A stretch of 64,000 nt of DNA from Lathyrus oleraceus (GCF_024323335.1 NC_066581.1:438874281-438938280); one strand, 5' to 3'. Positions 1 through 11,070 are shown, numbered from the stretch's first letter. The notes: generated by a model from the letters alone, not told the origin. Translations and numbers: made by a program.

Positions 1-495
1 TCAACAATCATCGTCTGGTCTTTCAACTGATCTCTGGTCTCCCAGAAGCTTACCGCTATGTTGCTACTCTGATTCTTCAAAGAAACCCTCTTCCGGCATT
101 CTATTAGGCTTGTTTCATGCTCCCTTTGGAAGAAGCCGGTATGGCTAAGATGGAAACACAAACTCTCATGCTGCTATGCACACCACTCAGCTAAAACCTA
201 CTGAAGACACCTCTCAGCGTGGCAACCTCCGCCCCGGCAACCGTTCTCGCTCCCGTGGAAACCAGGGTCGCGGAGGGGGACGTGGTAACCGCAGTACACC
301 TCAGTCTGGAGCTCCCAGCGCTCCCTCACCTTGGTTCGCTCCTCCTTGGAAACAGCAACAACAGTACCCTACCTGGAAACCATGGGTTAGACTCCACCAC
401 CATGGATTATGCCACCGTGTCCGTATCCCACCTCTTAGTGGACACGCCTTTCCGGTCCTCCTAAGAAGCCAGACATTCTATGACAGTGACCTCAA
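1..495 (+). pseudogene. copia gag C-terminal remnant
   Basis: Frames covering this stretch give a gag-like tail: a segment resembling the end of the UBN2-type gag domain, then a basic Gly/Arg-rich stretch (RSRGNQGRGGGRGNR, in the frame open from 176) and a Pro/Gln-rich linker ending just before the protease. Gly/Arg-rich tails are common in plant copia gag proteins that bind RNA. The reading shifts frame at least twice: one frame carries the basic tail and another the linker into the protease. The N-terminal part is outside the window. No zinc knuckle is visible. Confidence 0.6.
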
Positions 496-1125
496 GTGTA
501 TGCAACCTCTACCTCATCTCAGGTACCGACAGACATTGAGACCGCAATGCACACCATGTCACTCCACACTCTTGATAGTCAGTGGTACATGGACACGGGC
601 GCAACATCTCACACAGCTGCATCACAAGGTAATCTCTCGTCTTATTTTCGAGTAAGTAATTCAAATCAGAAAGTCATTGTAGGCAGTGGCCATGAAATTC
701 CAATTCACGTCTCTCACCACATACAAATAACCACATCTCACCAACCACTTCACCTTAACCATGTCCTGCATGCCCCCGAAAATTATTAAAAATTGAATTT
801 CTGTGAGACGACTCACCACTGACAACAATGTTTCTGTTTCCTTTGATCCTTTTAGTTTTAATTTCTCTGATTTTTAGACGGGGATCACCCTTCTCAGATG
901 TGACAGTCATGGAGATCTTTATCCAGTTACCATTCCTCCTAGTTTTGCCAGTCTCACATCCAGTCTTTGGCATAGTCGTCTTGGTCATCCTGGCGTGTTT
1001 GTTTTGAATTCCCTTTGCAAAAATAAGTTCATATATTGTGAACCTTTTAATTCTTCTATAGTTTGTGACTATTGTGTTTTAGGGAAACAAGTTAAATTGC
1101 CATTTTTTTATTCTTAAACTACGAC
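496..1125 (+). pseudogene. copia aspartic protease and GAG-pre-integrase region
   Basis: The protease carries the copia-type catalytic motif WYMDTGATSH at about residues 31-40 of the frame open from 496, so the catalytic DTG is intact. This frame ends at a stop near 789. The following bases, read with frame changes, contain a GAG-pre-integrase segment (LWHSRLGHPG-like, about 968-1000) and the zinc-binding C..C end (VCDYCVLGKQ, about 1060-1090) of the integrase HHCC domain. Stops between the parts show decay. In an active element this would be one continuous polyprotein. Confidence 0.75.
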
Positions 1126-1126
1126 T

Positions 1127-1865
1127 TTGATGCCTTTTGACATTTTACATAGTGATTTATGGACGTCTTCAATTTTAAGTTCTGCTGGTCATAAATATTA
1201 TGTCTTATTCTTAGATGATTTTACAAACTTCTTGTGGACTTTTCCTATTAGAAGAAAATCTCATGTGTTTGAAACGTTCAAGTCACTTACTCAACTCATT
1301 CAAACTCAATTTTTGCAAAAAGTCAAAAACATTTCAATGTGACAATGGTGGTGAATATAATAATGAGCTTTTTCAAAAATATTGCACTGATCATGGTCTA
1401 GTTTTTCGTTTCTCTTATCCCCACACATCCTCACAAAATGGGAAAGCGAAACGCAAAATAAGAACCATTAATAATATGATACGCACTATGCTAGCTCATT
1501 CTTCTGTTCCCCCTTCGTTTTGGCATCATGTTCTCCAAATGGCAACTTACTTGTTAAATATTATTCCCTGTAAAACACTACATAATCTGTCACCAACACA
1601 ACTCATGTATCATCGTGATCCCGCCTACACACATCTCAGAGTCTTTGGTTGTCTATGTTATCCATTATTCCCGTCATCTACCATTCATAAGTTACAACCC
1701 CGCTCTACTCCGTGTGTCTTCTTGGGTTATCCGCCGAATCATAAAGGTTATAAGTGTTCTGATTTGTCTAATAGAAAATTAATAATTTTGAGGCATGTTA
1801 TCTTTGATGAAACTCAATATCAAGATACACTCCCCTTCACCTCACTCTTATCAATTCCTAGATGA
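1127..1865 (+). pseudogene. copia integrase core, frameshifted, catalytic Glu lost
   Basis: The first half reads to about 1342 and includes the first catalytic Asp in HSDLW. A one-base frameshift in the A-rich stretch near 1313-1335 moves the reading to the frame open to 1865, which carries the second Asp (CDNGGEY). It continues through the usual copia C-terminal signature (RVFGCLCYP, FLGYP). The third catalytic residue, normally Glu in an NGxxERK-like motif, is Lys here (codon 1449-1451, NGKAKRK), so this integrase would be inactive even without the frameshift. Confidence 0.85.
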
Positions 1866-2217
1866 TGACCTTCACCCCTACCTTATACATCAGTGGAAAA
1901 ATCAAATTTCACCACCTGTTGCATATAACCAACCAAGACTCATAATCCCAATTGACCAACTACTACCCTCAATAAACCAACAATCATCATCTCCTACCTC
2001 TTAGATCAACACACCTATTATAATAAACTCTCCATCACCACCATCAATTCAACTCCATCCACCTCCACCTACACGAACCATCACCACCCGAATCATGAAA
2101 GGAATTGTCAAACCCCGTATGCTATTTAACTTATCAATCTCTCACTCTGACCACACCATCTCTCCCATACCTAAAAACCCAAAACTAGCCTTATTAGACC
2201 CGAATTAGAAATCCGCA

Positions 2218-3303
2218 ATGCAATCTGAATTTGATGCTCTTATTCAAAATAAGACATGTGATTTAGTTCCTCGTCCTTGTGATGCTAATCTTATTCGATG
2301 TATGTGGATTTTTAGGCATAAGAAATTTTTTGATGGATCCTTTGAGCGTTATACGCCCCGTCTTGTAGGTGATGGCATGTCACAGGTTGCAGGTGTGGAT
2401 TGTGATAAGACTTTTAGCCCTATGGTGAAACCCGTTACCATTCGAATAATGCTTACCATTGCTCTCTCCAAATCCTGGCTCATTCATCAACTGGATGTCC
2501 AGGATGCCTTTTTACATGGTGATCTTCATGATACTGTTTACATGCATCAGCCATTGGGTTTCTGCAACCTATGTCATCCAGATTATGTGTGTCGGTTGAA
2601 GAAGTCATTGTATGGTCTCGAGCAAGCGCCTAAGGCATGGTATCAATGTTTTGCTGACTATATCGCCCCCATTGGCTTTCACCATAGCACATCAAACCAC
2701 TCCCTCTTCATATATCGACAAGGTTTAGACATGGCCTACATTCTGTTGTATGTAGACGACATCATCCTCATCATCTTCACTCAGGTCCTCCACCAATCAA
2801 TTATGTCACTCTTAGCATCTGAGTTTGCAATGAAGGATTTGGACCCTCTGAGTTACTTTTTGGGTATTGCAGTATCTCATCATCCTGATGGCAGATTTCT
2901 TAGTCAAAGTACATATGCATCAGAGATCATTGAACGTGTTGGTATGGCGTCCTGTAAACCATCAACCACTCATGTTGACACCAAGCAGAAACTCATCACC
3001 TCCTTTGACACTTCTTATGAGGATCCCTCCTTATATCGGAGTCTTGCAGGGGCCCTACAGTATCTAACCTTCACTCGACCTGATATATCATATGTTGTTC
3101 AACAAGTTTGCCTTCACATGCATGCCCCTCACACGGAACACATGTTTGTTCTTAAGCGCATTTTGCGCTATGTCCAGGGCACCTTACATTTTGGACTGCA
3201 CTTATCCACATCTTCCAATACAAAGTTTATTTCCTACACTGCACTGATTGGGGTGGATGTCCTGACACCAGACGCTCTACATCTGGTTATTATGTTTTTC
3301 TAG
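2218..3303 (+). pseudogene. copia reverse transcriptase
   Basis: An open frame of 361 residues covers the copia RT_2 domain. The start is only the first Met after a stop; in the intact polyprotein the frame would run on from integrase. Motifs in order: VDCDKTFSPMVKP, the QLDVQDAFLHGDL block with a catalytic Asp, YGLEQAPKAWY, and LLYVDDIILI with the two catalytic Asp residues. The palm and thumb are nearly complete. The frame ends at 3303, where the sequence shifts into RNase H. The Pro/Ser/Thr-rich linker between integrase and RT lies at about 1866-2217 with stops. Confidence 0.9.
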
Positions 3304-3705
3304 GTGACAACCTTATTTCTTGGTCTTCCAAAAGGCAGTCAACTCTCTCCCGTTCCAGTGTTAAGCTGAATATAGGGAGGTTGCCAATGTTGTCTCTGAA
3401 TCGTGTTGGATTCGCAATCTTCTCCTGGAACTCCATTTTCCTATTCCTCAGACCACTTTGGTGTATTGTGACAATGTTAGTGTCATCTATCTATCTGGTG
3501 ATCATGTGCAACATCAGCGCACTAAGCATATTGAAATGGACATTCATTTTGTTCGGGAAAAGGTAGCTCGTGGTCAGGCTCGCGTCCTTCATGTTCCCTC
3601 AAGACATCAGATCGCAGACATCTTCACCAAAGGACTTCATCGCATTCTCTTTGATGATTTTCGGACCAGTCTAAGCGTCCGTGAACCTCCCGCTTCGACT
3701 GCACC
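3304..3705 (+). pseudogene. copia RNase H, fragmented
   Basis: Continuing from RT in shifted frames, the sequence gives an [12 protein letters not shown] segment, then a [15 protein letters not shown] segment and [13 protein letters not shown] with HQIADIFTKGL near the C terminus. These are standard landmarks of the copia RNase H end of Pol. At least two frame changes are needed, one near 3303 and one near 3450. The reading stops just before the poly-G run. Confidence 0.8.
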
Positions 3706-3725
3706 GGGGGGGGGGGGGGGGGGGG
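3706..3725 (+). repeat. G20 homopolymer at the polypurine tract
   Basis: Twenty consecutive G residues follow the RNase H end and precede a purine-rich GATAGAATAGAA stretch. The position fits the polypurine tract that primes plus-strand synthesis. The run is much longer than usual for a PPT, which suggests slippage expansion or a sequencing or assembly artefact. Confidence 0.8.
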
Positions 3726-3741
3726 ATAGAATAGAATATTT

Positions 3742-3857
3742 TGTTATAATTAGTCATAATTAGTTTCCTATAATTATGTTGTATCATAATTAGATAGTTG
3801 ACCAAATATTACACATTGATGTATATATATTCTATTCAGATCAATGAGAAGGACACA
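3742..3857 (+). mobile_element. probable short 3' LTR of copia 1
   Basis: An AT-rich stretch starting TGTTATAATTAG and ending GGACACA (TG...CA) lies immediately after the purine tract. It holds a TATA-like TGTATATATATTC. No second copy is available in the window to confirm the ends, so the boundaries are tentative. Confidence 0.4.
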
Positions 3858-3899
3858 ATTTCCATTATCTTATAGATATTGCATTAGAGTTTCATGAGA

Positions 3900-4480
3900 G
3901 GATATATCATTAGAGTTGCTCAATTTTATCAAGAGATTGCAAGTCTGAAGCAAAGTAATAAAAATATTTAAGATTATTTCAATGAATGGAGAGGTATTTA
4001 GGAATAATCATATCAATATAGACCAATGTGTAATTTTATTGGATCTACGCCTTGCTTATGCTTATCAATGAGAAATTCTAAGAGATTTAGATCTATGGAT
4101 AGGATAATCCAATTCTTGGGTTGTTGAGTGAAAAATATAAAGGAGTGGCATCACAAGAGATGCTTATGGATCATATGCCACATATAAATAGAGTGTTTTC
4201 TTTATTTATGGAGAAAGAAAGAAAGTTGTAGTATGGATCCACCTCATCTAGTGTAAGAGGAAGAGGAAATGGTAACTATGGTCAAGGAAGACGAAGAGGA
4301 AATGACAAGGTATATGCACACACTGTGGCAAAATAGGTCATATTGTTGATGTTGTTACAAGAAGCATGAGTATCCACCTAACTTTGGAAGAGGGACTTCT
4401 TATGTTAATCAAGTTGAAGGTGATAAATCAGAGGCAAAATCAATAATATCCACCAACGACAATTGCAACATGACATTGAC
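3900..4480 (+). pseudogene. copia 2 gag remnant with broken zinc knuckle
   Basis: Frames read a UBN2-like gag segment (EKYKGVASQEMLMDHMPHIN, about 4130-4185) followed by a Gly/Arg-rich tail and a CTHCGKIGHIVDV knuckle (about 4315-4355). The final Cys of the C-X2-C-X4-H-X4-C knuckle is replaced by Val because of a small deletion in the following bases. Several stops interrupt the domain. Confidence 0.65.
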
Positions 4481-4496
4481 CAAGGATCATTAGAAT

Positions 4497-4793
4497 TTGA
4501 TGATGTTGCTTGAGAAAAGCACAAGATCAGTTAATTTGACCAAGGGATGTAATTTCTATATTCCTAATTTTAATGCAAAAGATAGTAATATAGACCGGAT
4601 ATTAGACACAAGAGCCACAAATCATATAGGTTTTATTTTAGATTGGTTTACTAAGCATAATAAAATTAGTCCTATAATGGTGAATTTACCGAATGTAAAT
4701 TCTATAGCTGCATCTATATGTGGAGATATAAAACTGTCTCATGATTTGATAATAAAAAATGTATTTTATTTTCCTCAGTTTGAAGTGAATTAA
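4497..4793 (+). pseudogene. copia 2 protease with DTR in place of DTG
   Basis: The frame contains RILDTRATNHIG, which aligns with the copia protease signature LDTGATxH. The invariant Gly after Asp-Thr is Arg here (codon AGA at 4611-4613), which should abolish activity. The rest of the domain (GDIKLSHDLIIKNVFYFPQ) matches the family pattern, with a hydrophobic flap and C-terminal segment. Confidence 0.7.
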
Positions 4794-4859
4794 TTTAATA
4801 TAAGTATCAAAATTGTGCAAAGAGTAAGATTGTAACTTGCTTTTTGAGATGATAAATGT

Positions 4860-5120
4860 GTGATACATGCAAAGAAGAATTTGAAGACGATTGGTTTAAC
4901 TAAGGAGCATGAGGGTCTCTACTATATAGAAGCTAAAATAAACAATAGTAATGTAGGGTTAGTTTCCAATGTTTTTGTTAATAAAAATTCAGATAAAAAT
5001 GTAGTAGTGCCACCAAAAGTACTATGGCATCTTAGGCATGGTCATCTATCTCATGATAGGATGAAACACATGAATAAGATGTATAACTACATTCCTACTA
5101 ATGTTCATATAACTTCTTAA
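4860..5120 (+). pseudogene. copia 2 GAG-pre-integrase
   Basis: This short open frame ends with LWHLRHGHLSHDRMKHM, the copia LWHxRLGHxS signature of the GAG-pre-integrase/HHCC region, with Arg in place of the usual Leu in LGH. The Met is an arbitrary start inside the former polyprotein. The following Cys pair and integrase core are displaced. Confidence 0.65.
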
Positions 5121-5199
5121 CTATAAATAATAAAAGATTTGTCATTTTCCCATAAATAATAAAAGTCATAGTTTATATAGATGTATGGTTTTAAATACT

Positions 5200-5830
5200 G
5201 ATTGAATGCATGGTTTTATTACTTCTTAACTATCCTAGATGATTGCAGTAGGCATGTTTGGGTAATAATGTTGAATTCTAAATTACAAGTTTCATAGAAG
5301 GTGAATGACTTCATTGCAATGGTAGAGACTCAATTTGATAAGAAAGTAAAGATAACAAGGAGTTGTAATGGGCCAGAGTTTATATCATCTCTCTATTATG
5401 CTCCAAGAGCTATTTTTCATCAAATAAGTTGTGTGTATTTCAATCTAGAAAACTTAAGAAGTATTGGTCCTATTTAGTATTGCATGTAGTATTTCTCATG
5501 AAAAGAATTCCAACCAAGGTCTTGCATAAAAATCTTCATACGAAGTATTATATGGAAGTGTACCTGATCTCATTCATCTAAAGGTATTTGGTCGTTTGAG
5601 TTATGACTCAACACTTCCAAAAAATAGACACAAGTTTTATCCAAGAGCAAGAAAGTGCGTTTTCTTGGGATACAAGTCGAGAATGAAATAATTTGTTCTT
5701 TTGGATGTTGTTACAGATCATGAAATCATAGTTTATATAGATGTGAAATTTTTAGACCTCGAACTTCCCTACTATTGTTATTCTAATGAAGTCATATCCA
5801 CCACATTTATAATTACCTCTCAATAAATTA
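5200..5830 (+). pseudogene. copia 2 integrase remnants
   Basis: In shifting frames there is FLTILDDCSRHVWV (first part of the core), a KVKITRSCNGPEF segment in which the usual second Asp of the CDNGxEF motif is missing, and a C-terminal LGYKS-like piece (about 5670-5690). Several deletions separate these. The catalytic triad is not preserved. Confidence 0.6.
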
Positions 5831-6164
5831 TAATCAACCTATTTATGATTCTGATGAGAACAACTCTAATTCCACAACAATGCCTCAACCTAAACTTATA
5901 ACCATACATGATCCCACATCTGATAGAAAATCTATCCTTATTTCATTTGATTTTTCATCCAAGACATATGTCCATACCATTTCTTCATCTTCCTAACTTG
6001 AACTCACAAAATCCACCAGGACTATTAATCTACCTACACAGCTTGAAGATTATGTTTGTACCTCTAGTGTTCCCAACACCTGTCAATATCCTCTAGCCAA
6101 TTTCATCTCATACTCAAATATTTCACCCAACCACCAAGCCTACATTATGTCTCTTTCTACATAA

Positions 6165-6400
6165 ATGGTGTCTTCAAACTTCCAAGCTAGAAGTAGAGAT
6201 TCTAGATGGACTGCAACTATTGACAAAAAAAAATTAAAGCTCTTAATGCTAATCATACATGGGAATTTGTTTATTTACCTACTTATGCTTCACTTATTAG
6301 TAGAAAGTGGACTTACAATATCAAAATGCCTGCAAATGGTTCCATTGAACGATTCAAGGTAAGACTTGTGATAATCAAAATGCACTTCATATGAGTGTCA
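6165..6400 (+). pseudogene. copia 2 RT N-terminal remnant
   Basis: One frame gives ALNANHTWEFVYLP and another KWTYNIKMPANGSIERFKVRLV, which correspond to the N-terminal part of the copia RT domain upstream of the first catalytic Asp. The palm motifs are not found, and the sequence jumps to the RNase H tail within about 100 bases, so a large internal deletion is inferred. Confidence 0.6.
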
Positions 6401-6489
6401 ATCCCGTGTTCCACGAGTGTACAAAAACATCTGGATATTGATTCCTATTTGGTGTGTGAAAAGCTTTAAGTTGGACTCATATGCTTGTT

Positions 6490-6645
6490 TCTCGTGTCTT
6501 CTTAAAATCAAATCACTGATGTTTTCACCAAAGCTATTGGATCTCGCCCTTTTCTCGATTGCTTAATCAAGATTGGTATGGTAGACATTTACCAACCTCA
6601 AACTCGTGGAGGAGGAATGGATACTATAATTAAATGAAGAAGAGT
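6490..6645 (+). pseudogene. copia 2 RNase H tail and purine tract
   Basis: The frame reads ITDVFTKAIGSRPFLDCLIKIG and a QTRGGG end, the standard C terminus of copia Pol. The purine tract GTGGAGGAGGAATGG at about 6606-6620 overlaps the coding end, as in many copia elements. Confidence 0.7.
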
Positions 6646-6860
6646 GTCGATCAAATTTCTTGTGATACAAAACAACTTGACTAATTAACTAGTTTACTCT
6701 TTCTAGTTTTATTTAACTTCAAATATGATTTTGTATTTCATTTGGAGTTGGTTAAACTCTCGTTTGGAGTTCATTTAGTTAGTTAGTTAGAGTTTCTATA
6801 TAAATGATTGCTTGCATAATTTTTTAATCAATAATGAAAATTTGAGGTTCATCTTTTTCC
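6621..6860 (+). mobile_element. probable 3' LTR of copia 2
   Basis: About 240 bases of AT-rich sequence follow the purine tract, with a TATA-like TTTCTATATAAATG near 6790 and T/C-rich sequence to 6860. No partner LTR is in the window, so the ends are approximate. Confidence 0.4.
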
Positions 6861-7314
6861 TTTCTTTCAAATGTGCTCAAGAAAATTACCGTTGAAAAAG
6901 TAAAACTTTAGACTAAAAGAGAAAACTCAAATGTAAAAAGTGCACTTAAATAGAATATTTAATATTTAATATTTAATATTTAATATTTTTTTTAAAATAA
7001 AATATATTATTTATTTTAAAAAATTAAGGTTAATTTTGTGAGATACATTTTAATATCTTTCATATCTCATCCAAAAATTACACGTGTGAACATATATTAC
7101 ACATTTGAAAATTTGAAGCATAATTAATTAAGTGATTCAGGGACCAATAAATATTTCTGACCCACGATTTCTTTTAAGGAATAATTTAACTATTTCGTCA
7201 ACTAATTTCTTTTGAGATGTCACGTGAACTCGCAAAATTTGTGCAACCATATTATAAAATTAAACATGAATTTAATCCGGTTAATAATAGTCAGAAAGAG
7301 AATCATATTGATAC
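6861..7314. other. AT-rich spacer between copia 2 and the GDSL gene
   Basis: This stretch includes a short tandem of TTTAATATTTAA-type units at about 6953-6985. Neither strand encodes the expected last exon of the GDSL gene (block with DxxH), so the gene is cut off here. No RNA gene is seen. Confidence 0.6.
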
Positions 7315-10085
7315 CTGATTTTATAGCATTACTGATTAGTTCATATTTTGCAGAGAACATGTCGACATATGTTAAAGAAGCATTAGGGAAGACTGTCCTT
7401 AATTTGAGAACTTCATCTTTAAGCTTTTTATTGAAGTCTTTGGCCAAGTCGTTTTGGTAGTTGACGCAGCCGTTTTGATCAAGGTAACCAGGAAGTAGAG
7501 TACTGTTGTGGTGGACATTGTGAATTGGCATGGAAACTGGTAGGCAACCAATGGGGCCTGTGTTGTGTATCCAAAATCTTCTTGCTCCATAACTATATAC
7601 ATTCTGTATGCCAATATGGTTTATATTAATACTTGATAAAAAAATGCGACAGAAATTTTATTTTTTAATCTCAAATTATACATGTAAAATAATTATTAAT
7701 GTCATTATTACTAATAATTTTTTATTTTAAAACTTTGAATAAAAATTACAGAAAGTTGACTACTACTTGTATTAATGTATTTTTAGATCTGCAGTATAGC
7801 TAACTTCTTTTATAAATAAATATATATAAAAGTGTGTTTTTAGATCTAAAACAATATGGCTGACTTCTTTGGTCAATTAATCTATATATAAAAATTTATA
7901 GGAATAGGCCCTATGAATTTTTTAATGGCTTAAAAAAAGTTTTTTTTAAATACATATAAATTAATGGATTGAAAATTGAATTAATTAAATTTAATTAATC
8001 TTTTTTTTGGAATTATTAAACAATACCCGCTAATCTGATCTAATGTTTATAAATATTAGAATTTTTTTTGCACCTATTGAGTACTTTAATGATTTAATAT
8101 AGGGTTAATATAGTAGTTTTGTCATCCATTTTGATAAATTTTGAATTTTCTTAATATTTTTGTTTAAAAAAATGGATGATATACTGACGGTGACTGTGTA
8201 AATTAATTTATACTATTAATCAATAACGATCGTATATTTCACCAAATTAAATTAAAAATAATTTTAATTAAATTTAAAATAATTTTAAATTAGTTGTATG
8301 ATATGACAGAATGATATATTTTTATTAAATGATAATATAAAATATTTTTACATTGTCAGAGGCTTGAGAAGAATTAAAATGCACAACTCGCATTAAATAT
8401 ACATTTGATAAAAGCAATACTACATTCAGTCATATTTATAAGAGACAATTTATTTTCTAAATATATTAAATAATTAATGTATATGAATTATATAGAATAA
8501 ATATATTAATTATTTAATATAATATTAATTATTTAATATATCAAAAATATAAAAAGTTCCTTTTATAAATTAGATCGGATGGAGTATTAAACTAAAAAAA
8601 ACTAAAAATATAATATATTACATAGTTGAAATAAAAGAATTAGGATAAAAAAAACATAACCTATTACATAGTTGAAATATAGAAAGAAAATTAGATTAGG
8701 AAAAAACATAATATATTACATAGTTGAAATATATAAAAAATTAGAGTAGAAAAATCAAAAGCCGACCAAATAATCATAAAACAAAATTTTTAACCTTTAA
8801 ATTTACAATATTGTCATTAACTTATAGTCTAAAATTAATTTACATTAGTGCATCTTTTATTTTCTCACATACTATTTGAATTCTATATTATACGCCACTT
8901 CAGAATTTTAATAAAATTTTAAAATTTTATCTTTTTTATAATTTTTGTTTTAACATTTTCATTCAAAATCATTTACATGATTCAGTTTCTATAAAATATA
9001 AAAAATATCGTTATAATTTAAAATGGAGAGATAATAATTACATATTATTATATTATTATAATACATGTGAATACTATTATTTACCATATTTATTAGGAAT
9101 GATTTACTAATTTTTATTGTTAATATTATTAGTAATCATTATGAATGATTCATCATGATTGAAATTTAAATATTTTTAGATGCGGGGTATCATCAAATGC
9201 GAATTGCACAAGTGTGATGAATGATTTTTTAGTAACATATCTATAAATAAAATACATTTATGCTCCATAATATAGAAACAACTTATGACTTACTTGAAGT
9301 TGTTTAGAAAAATATTCCACAATATTTGAGATCAATTCTTGGGAATCTTCCTTTCCCACCTTACTAAGAACATAAGCAATATCATTTTGACCAATATCAA
9401 AAGTGTAAATAGCCTTGCCAAACTCCTCTGGCTTTGGATAGTGTGCTCTGTAAGAATTTTTATTTGCTGCAATTCAAAATCATATACATTAAATTAAACA
9501 TCAAGCTTAAAAATATGCAATTCTCAGGAGTATTGATTAATTAACCTTGTGTGAAGAACTTGGCAGTGCGTGTTTTGAAATTGTTAAATTGTTGTATTTG
9601 GATTTCAAGAGTGAAAGGAGTTCCGCCGTCGAAGTAGGTCTTGTTTTGTCGCATGATTGTGGACGATCCTGCAGCAAAGTTTGCACCATGTCTATAGCTT
9701 GTTCCAATTGAGTTTATATATGCACTCAACAATGACATTCCAAGGTGCTTTGCTACATACATATATATATAAAAAATTATTCACAACATACATACATATA
9801 ACAATGTTGAAAGGATATATAGAGTTATATTATACCAATGAAATCTATGATAAGACGGCCATCAGAAGCTCTGCCAACAGCCTCATGGAAAAATGTCTGA
9901 CCATAAGGCAAAATAGCAGGGAAAAATGCTGCTGACATAGAGCCAGTATCTGAATTTGAGTCACCAAAATTGAAGATTGCTTGAAAATCACATGGTTTTT
10001 GTGAAGTTTTCAGTTCATCTGCTTGGATACTCACTAACCAAGAGAGTAAAAAAACAATAGTGGCAAAATGTGTGAGGGACCCCAT
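7315..10085 (-). CDS. GDSL esterase/lipase (ENOD8-like), four exons, last exon missing
   Basis: Four exons join in phase with consensus GT/AG sites: 9836-10085, 9546-9752, 9294-9466 and 7315-7603, giving about 306 residues; plant family members are usually 360-390. The third Met of the open frame (10085) was chosen because a typical signal peptide (residues 1-22) follows it. The product should be a secreted SGNH hydrolase acting on ester bonds. Block [12 protein letters not shown] holds the nucleophile (about Ser43), HGANFA is block II, and FDIGQND holds the block III Asn (about 180). [17 protein letters not shown] is the conserved exon 4 signature. The block V Asp-His pair is absent: the donor at 7314 has no downstream exon before the copia 2 remains. 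There are no internal stops, so truncation is probably recent. Substrate unknown. Confidence 0.85.
8420..8584. mobile_element. Stowaway-like MITE
   Basis: This 165-bp element is flanked by TA dinucleotides (8418-8419 and 8585-8586), the Tc1/mariner target duplication. Its ends are imperfect inverted repeats: CTACATTCAGTC...ATTTATAAGAG at the left and the complement of CTCCATCCGATC...ATTTATAAAAGG at the right, matching the CTCCxTCCG-like Stowaway end. The AT-rich interior contains inverted TATTAATTATTTAATAT segments. There is no coding capacity. Confidence 0.7.
8599..8750. repeat. three-unit AT-rich tandem repeat
   Basis: ATTACATAGTTGAAAT recurs at 8617, 8663 and 8714 with A-rich spacers, giving units of about 46-51 bases. 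It lies inside intron 3 of the GDSL gene. Confidence 0.7.
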
Positions 10086-10129
10086 TATTGACATTGCACA
10101 AAACAATACAGCAGGAGGGTTCTCTTATT

Positions 10130-10140
10130 GTATATATATA
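10130..10140 (-). promoter_or_regulatory. TATA box of the GDSL gene
   Basis: A TATATATATAC run lies about 45 bases upstream of the chosen ATG on the minus strand. The short leader between them is consistent with transcription starting about 15-20 bases upstream of the start codon. Confidence 0.55.
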
Positions 10141-11070
10141 GTTGTGATTTTGGAGCTTAGTGTATAAGTTTAAATAGTAATATAATGTGTCAATATTTGG
10201 GTATCACGTGTGTTGCAAGTTATTATAAGTATATAAAATATTATGAGTAATGAGTGTAATGGACTCAAGGCCCACTATATAATGTAATTTAAGGTCACAT
10301 GTGATACTCACAATTGTATTTTCTCAATAAATTTAATTAGATTAAATATTATTTTCTCTCGTGATCTTTATCTTGAGATCTATTTTAATTCTTTAATTTT
10401 TTAAAAAGATCAATTTGATCCATTATTTTTCAATTTGTATCATTTTTATCATTTCTCTTAATCAGTTAGTCAAAGTCAAATACAATGATCTCGTCATGTA
10501 CACTTGACATGGAGCCAAGCTACAATAAAATCTAATGGTCTCTTTCTTCTTAATCATTTTTTTCATTTGGTTCCACTTTTACTACAATTCATTCATTTCT
10601 CAACTGTTTCTCAACTTTACAAGAAAAAATCTTTCATCTTCTAGAAGTCCCTTAAAGTGATCATTTTGATTATAAAGATCATAGAATTTGCATACCATTT
10701 TTCCAATCATTTTCCATCAAGTCATGAGTTTACAACAAACAAACAATGGAAAATAATAAAAATCATACTTTGGTACACTTATTTAGAAATGAATAACATA
10801 AATATATACCAGTATCTCATTGGAAAGTATCGCATTGGAAAGTTGTGAGGGTTCAACGGTAGGCATAATTGTTTTTGCTGCTATTGGAAAATGAAAGTAA
10901 TACTTGTTGTGATATAATCCAAATTAGTTAGTTATTTGGTTAGTAAGTTAGTTAGTTGGTTTTTAAGTTAATTAGTTTGCTATGTCAGTTATGTAATTAC
11001 ATGTCTCTACTTCAATAGGGGGAGCGTCTATATCCGGTTATTTTATTGTTTGTCTGTTAGCTGGTATTTT
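10141..11070. other. intergenic region upstream of the GDSL gene
   Basis: No gene is recognised on either strand. 10920-10990 holds a GTTAGTTAGTTGGTT-rich stretch followed by a purine tract (GGGGGAGCG, about 11018-11026), possibly the remains of a copia LTR. The rest is AT-rich sequence that could contain promoter elements of the GDSL gene. Confidence 0.4.

Larger units (their letters stand above)
1..3857 (+). mobile_element. Ty1/copia retrotransposon 1, 5'-truncated by window edge
   Basis: Domains run in copia order gag, protease, GAG-pre-integrase, integrase, RT, RNase H, followed by a purine tract and a short AT-rich probable LTR. Integrase before RT is diagnostic of Ty1/copia. The reading frame is broken by several stops and frameshifts, so this copy is not autonomous. 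The 5' LTR and most of gag lie outside the window. The next element begins directly after the LTR. Confidence 0.9.
3880..6860 (+). mobile_element. Ty1/copia retrotransposon 2, strongly decayed
   Basis: Fragments appear in copia order: gag with a zinc-knuckle remnant, protease, GAG-pre-integrase, integrase, a short piece of RT, the RNase H tail, a purine tract and a probable LTR. Most of RT is missing and every domain has stops or frameshifts, so it is older than copia 1. No 5' LTR is seen. Its end lies next to the truncated GDSL gene, so this insertion may have removed that gene's last exon. Confidence 0.8.
7604..9293 (-). other. intron 3 of the GDSL gene, enlarged by repeats
   Basis: The intron is 1690 bases, while the other two are only 73-79 bases (9467-9545) and 83 bases (9753-9835). 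It is very AT-rich and holds a Stowaway-like MITE, a three-unit tandem repeat, and a repeated TTTTTAGATCT...ATGGCTGACTTCTTT-like segment (about 7777-7880). The donor is GTAAGT after 9294 and the acceptor ATACAG before 7603. No coding sequence was recognised. Confidence 0.7.

Noticed and set aside
10330..10660. Possible transposon fragment upstream of the GDSL gene
   Set aside because: The text resembles common AT-rich plant repeats, but no ends, target duplication or domain could be identified.
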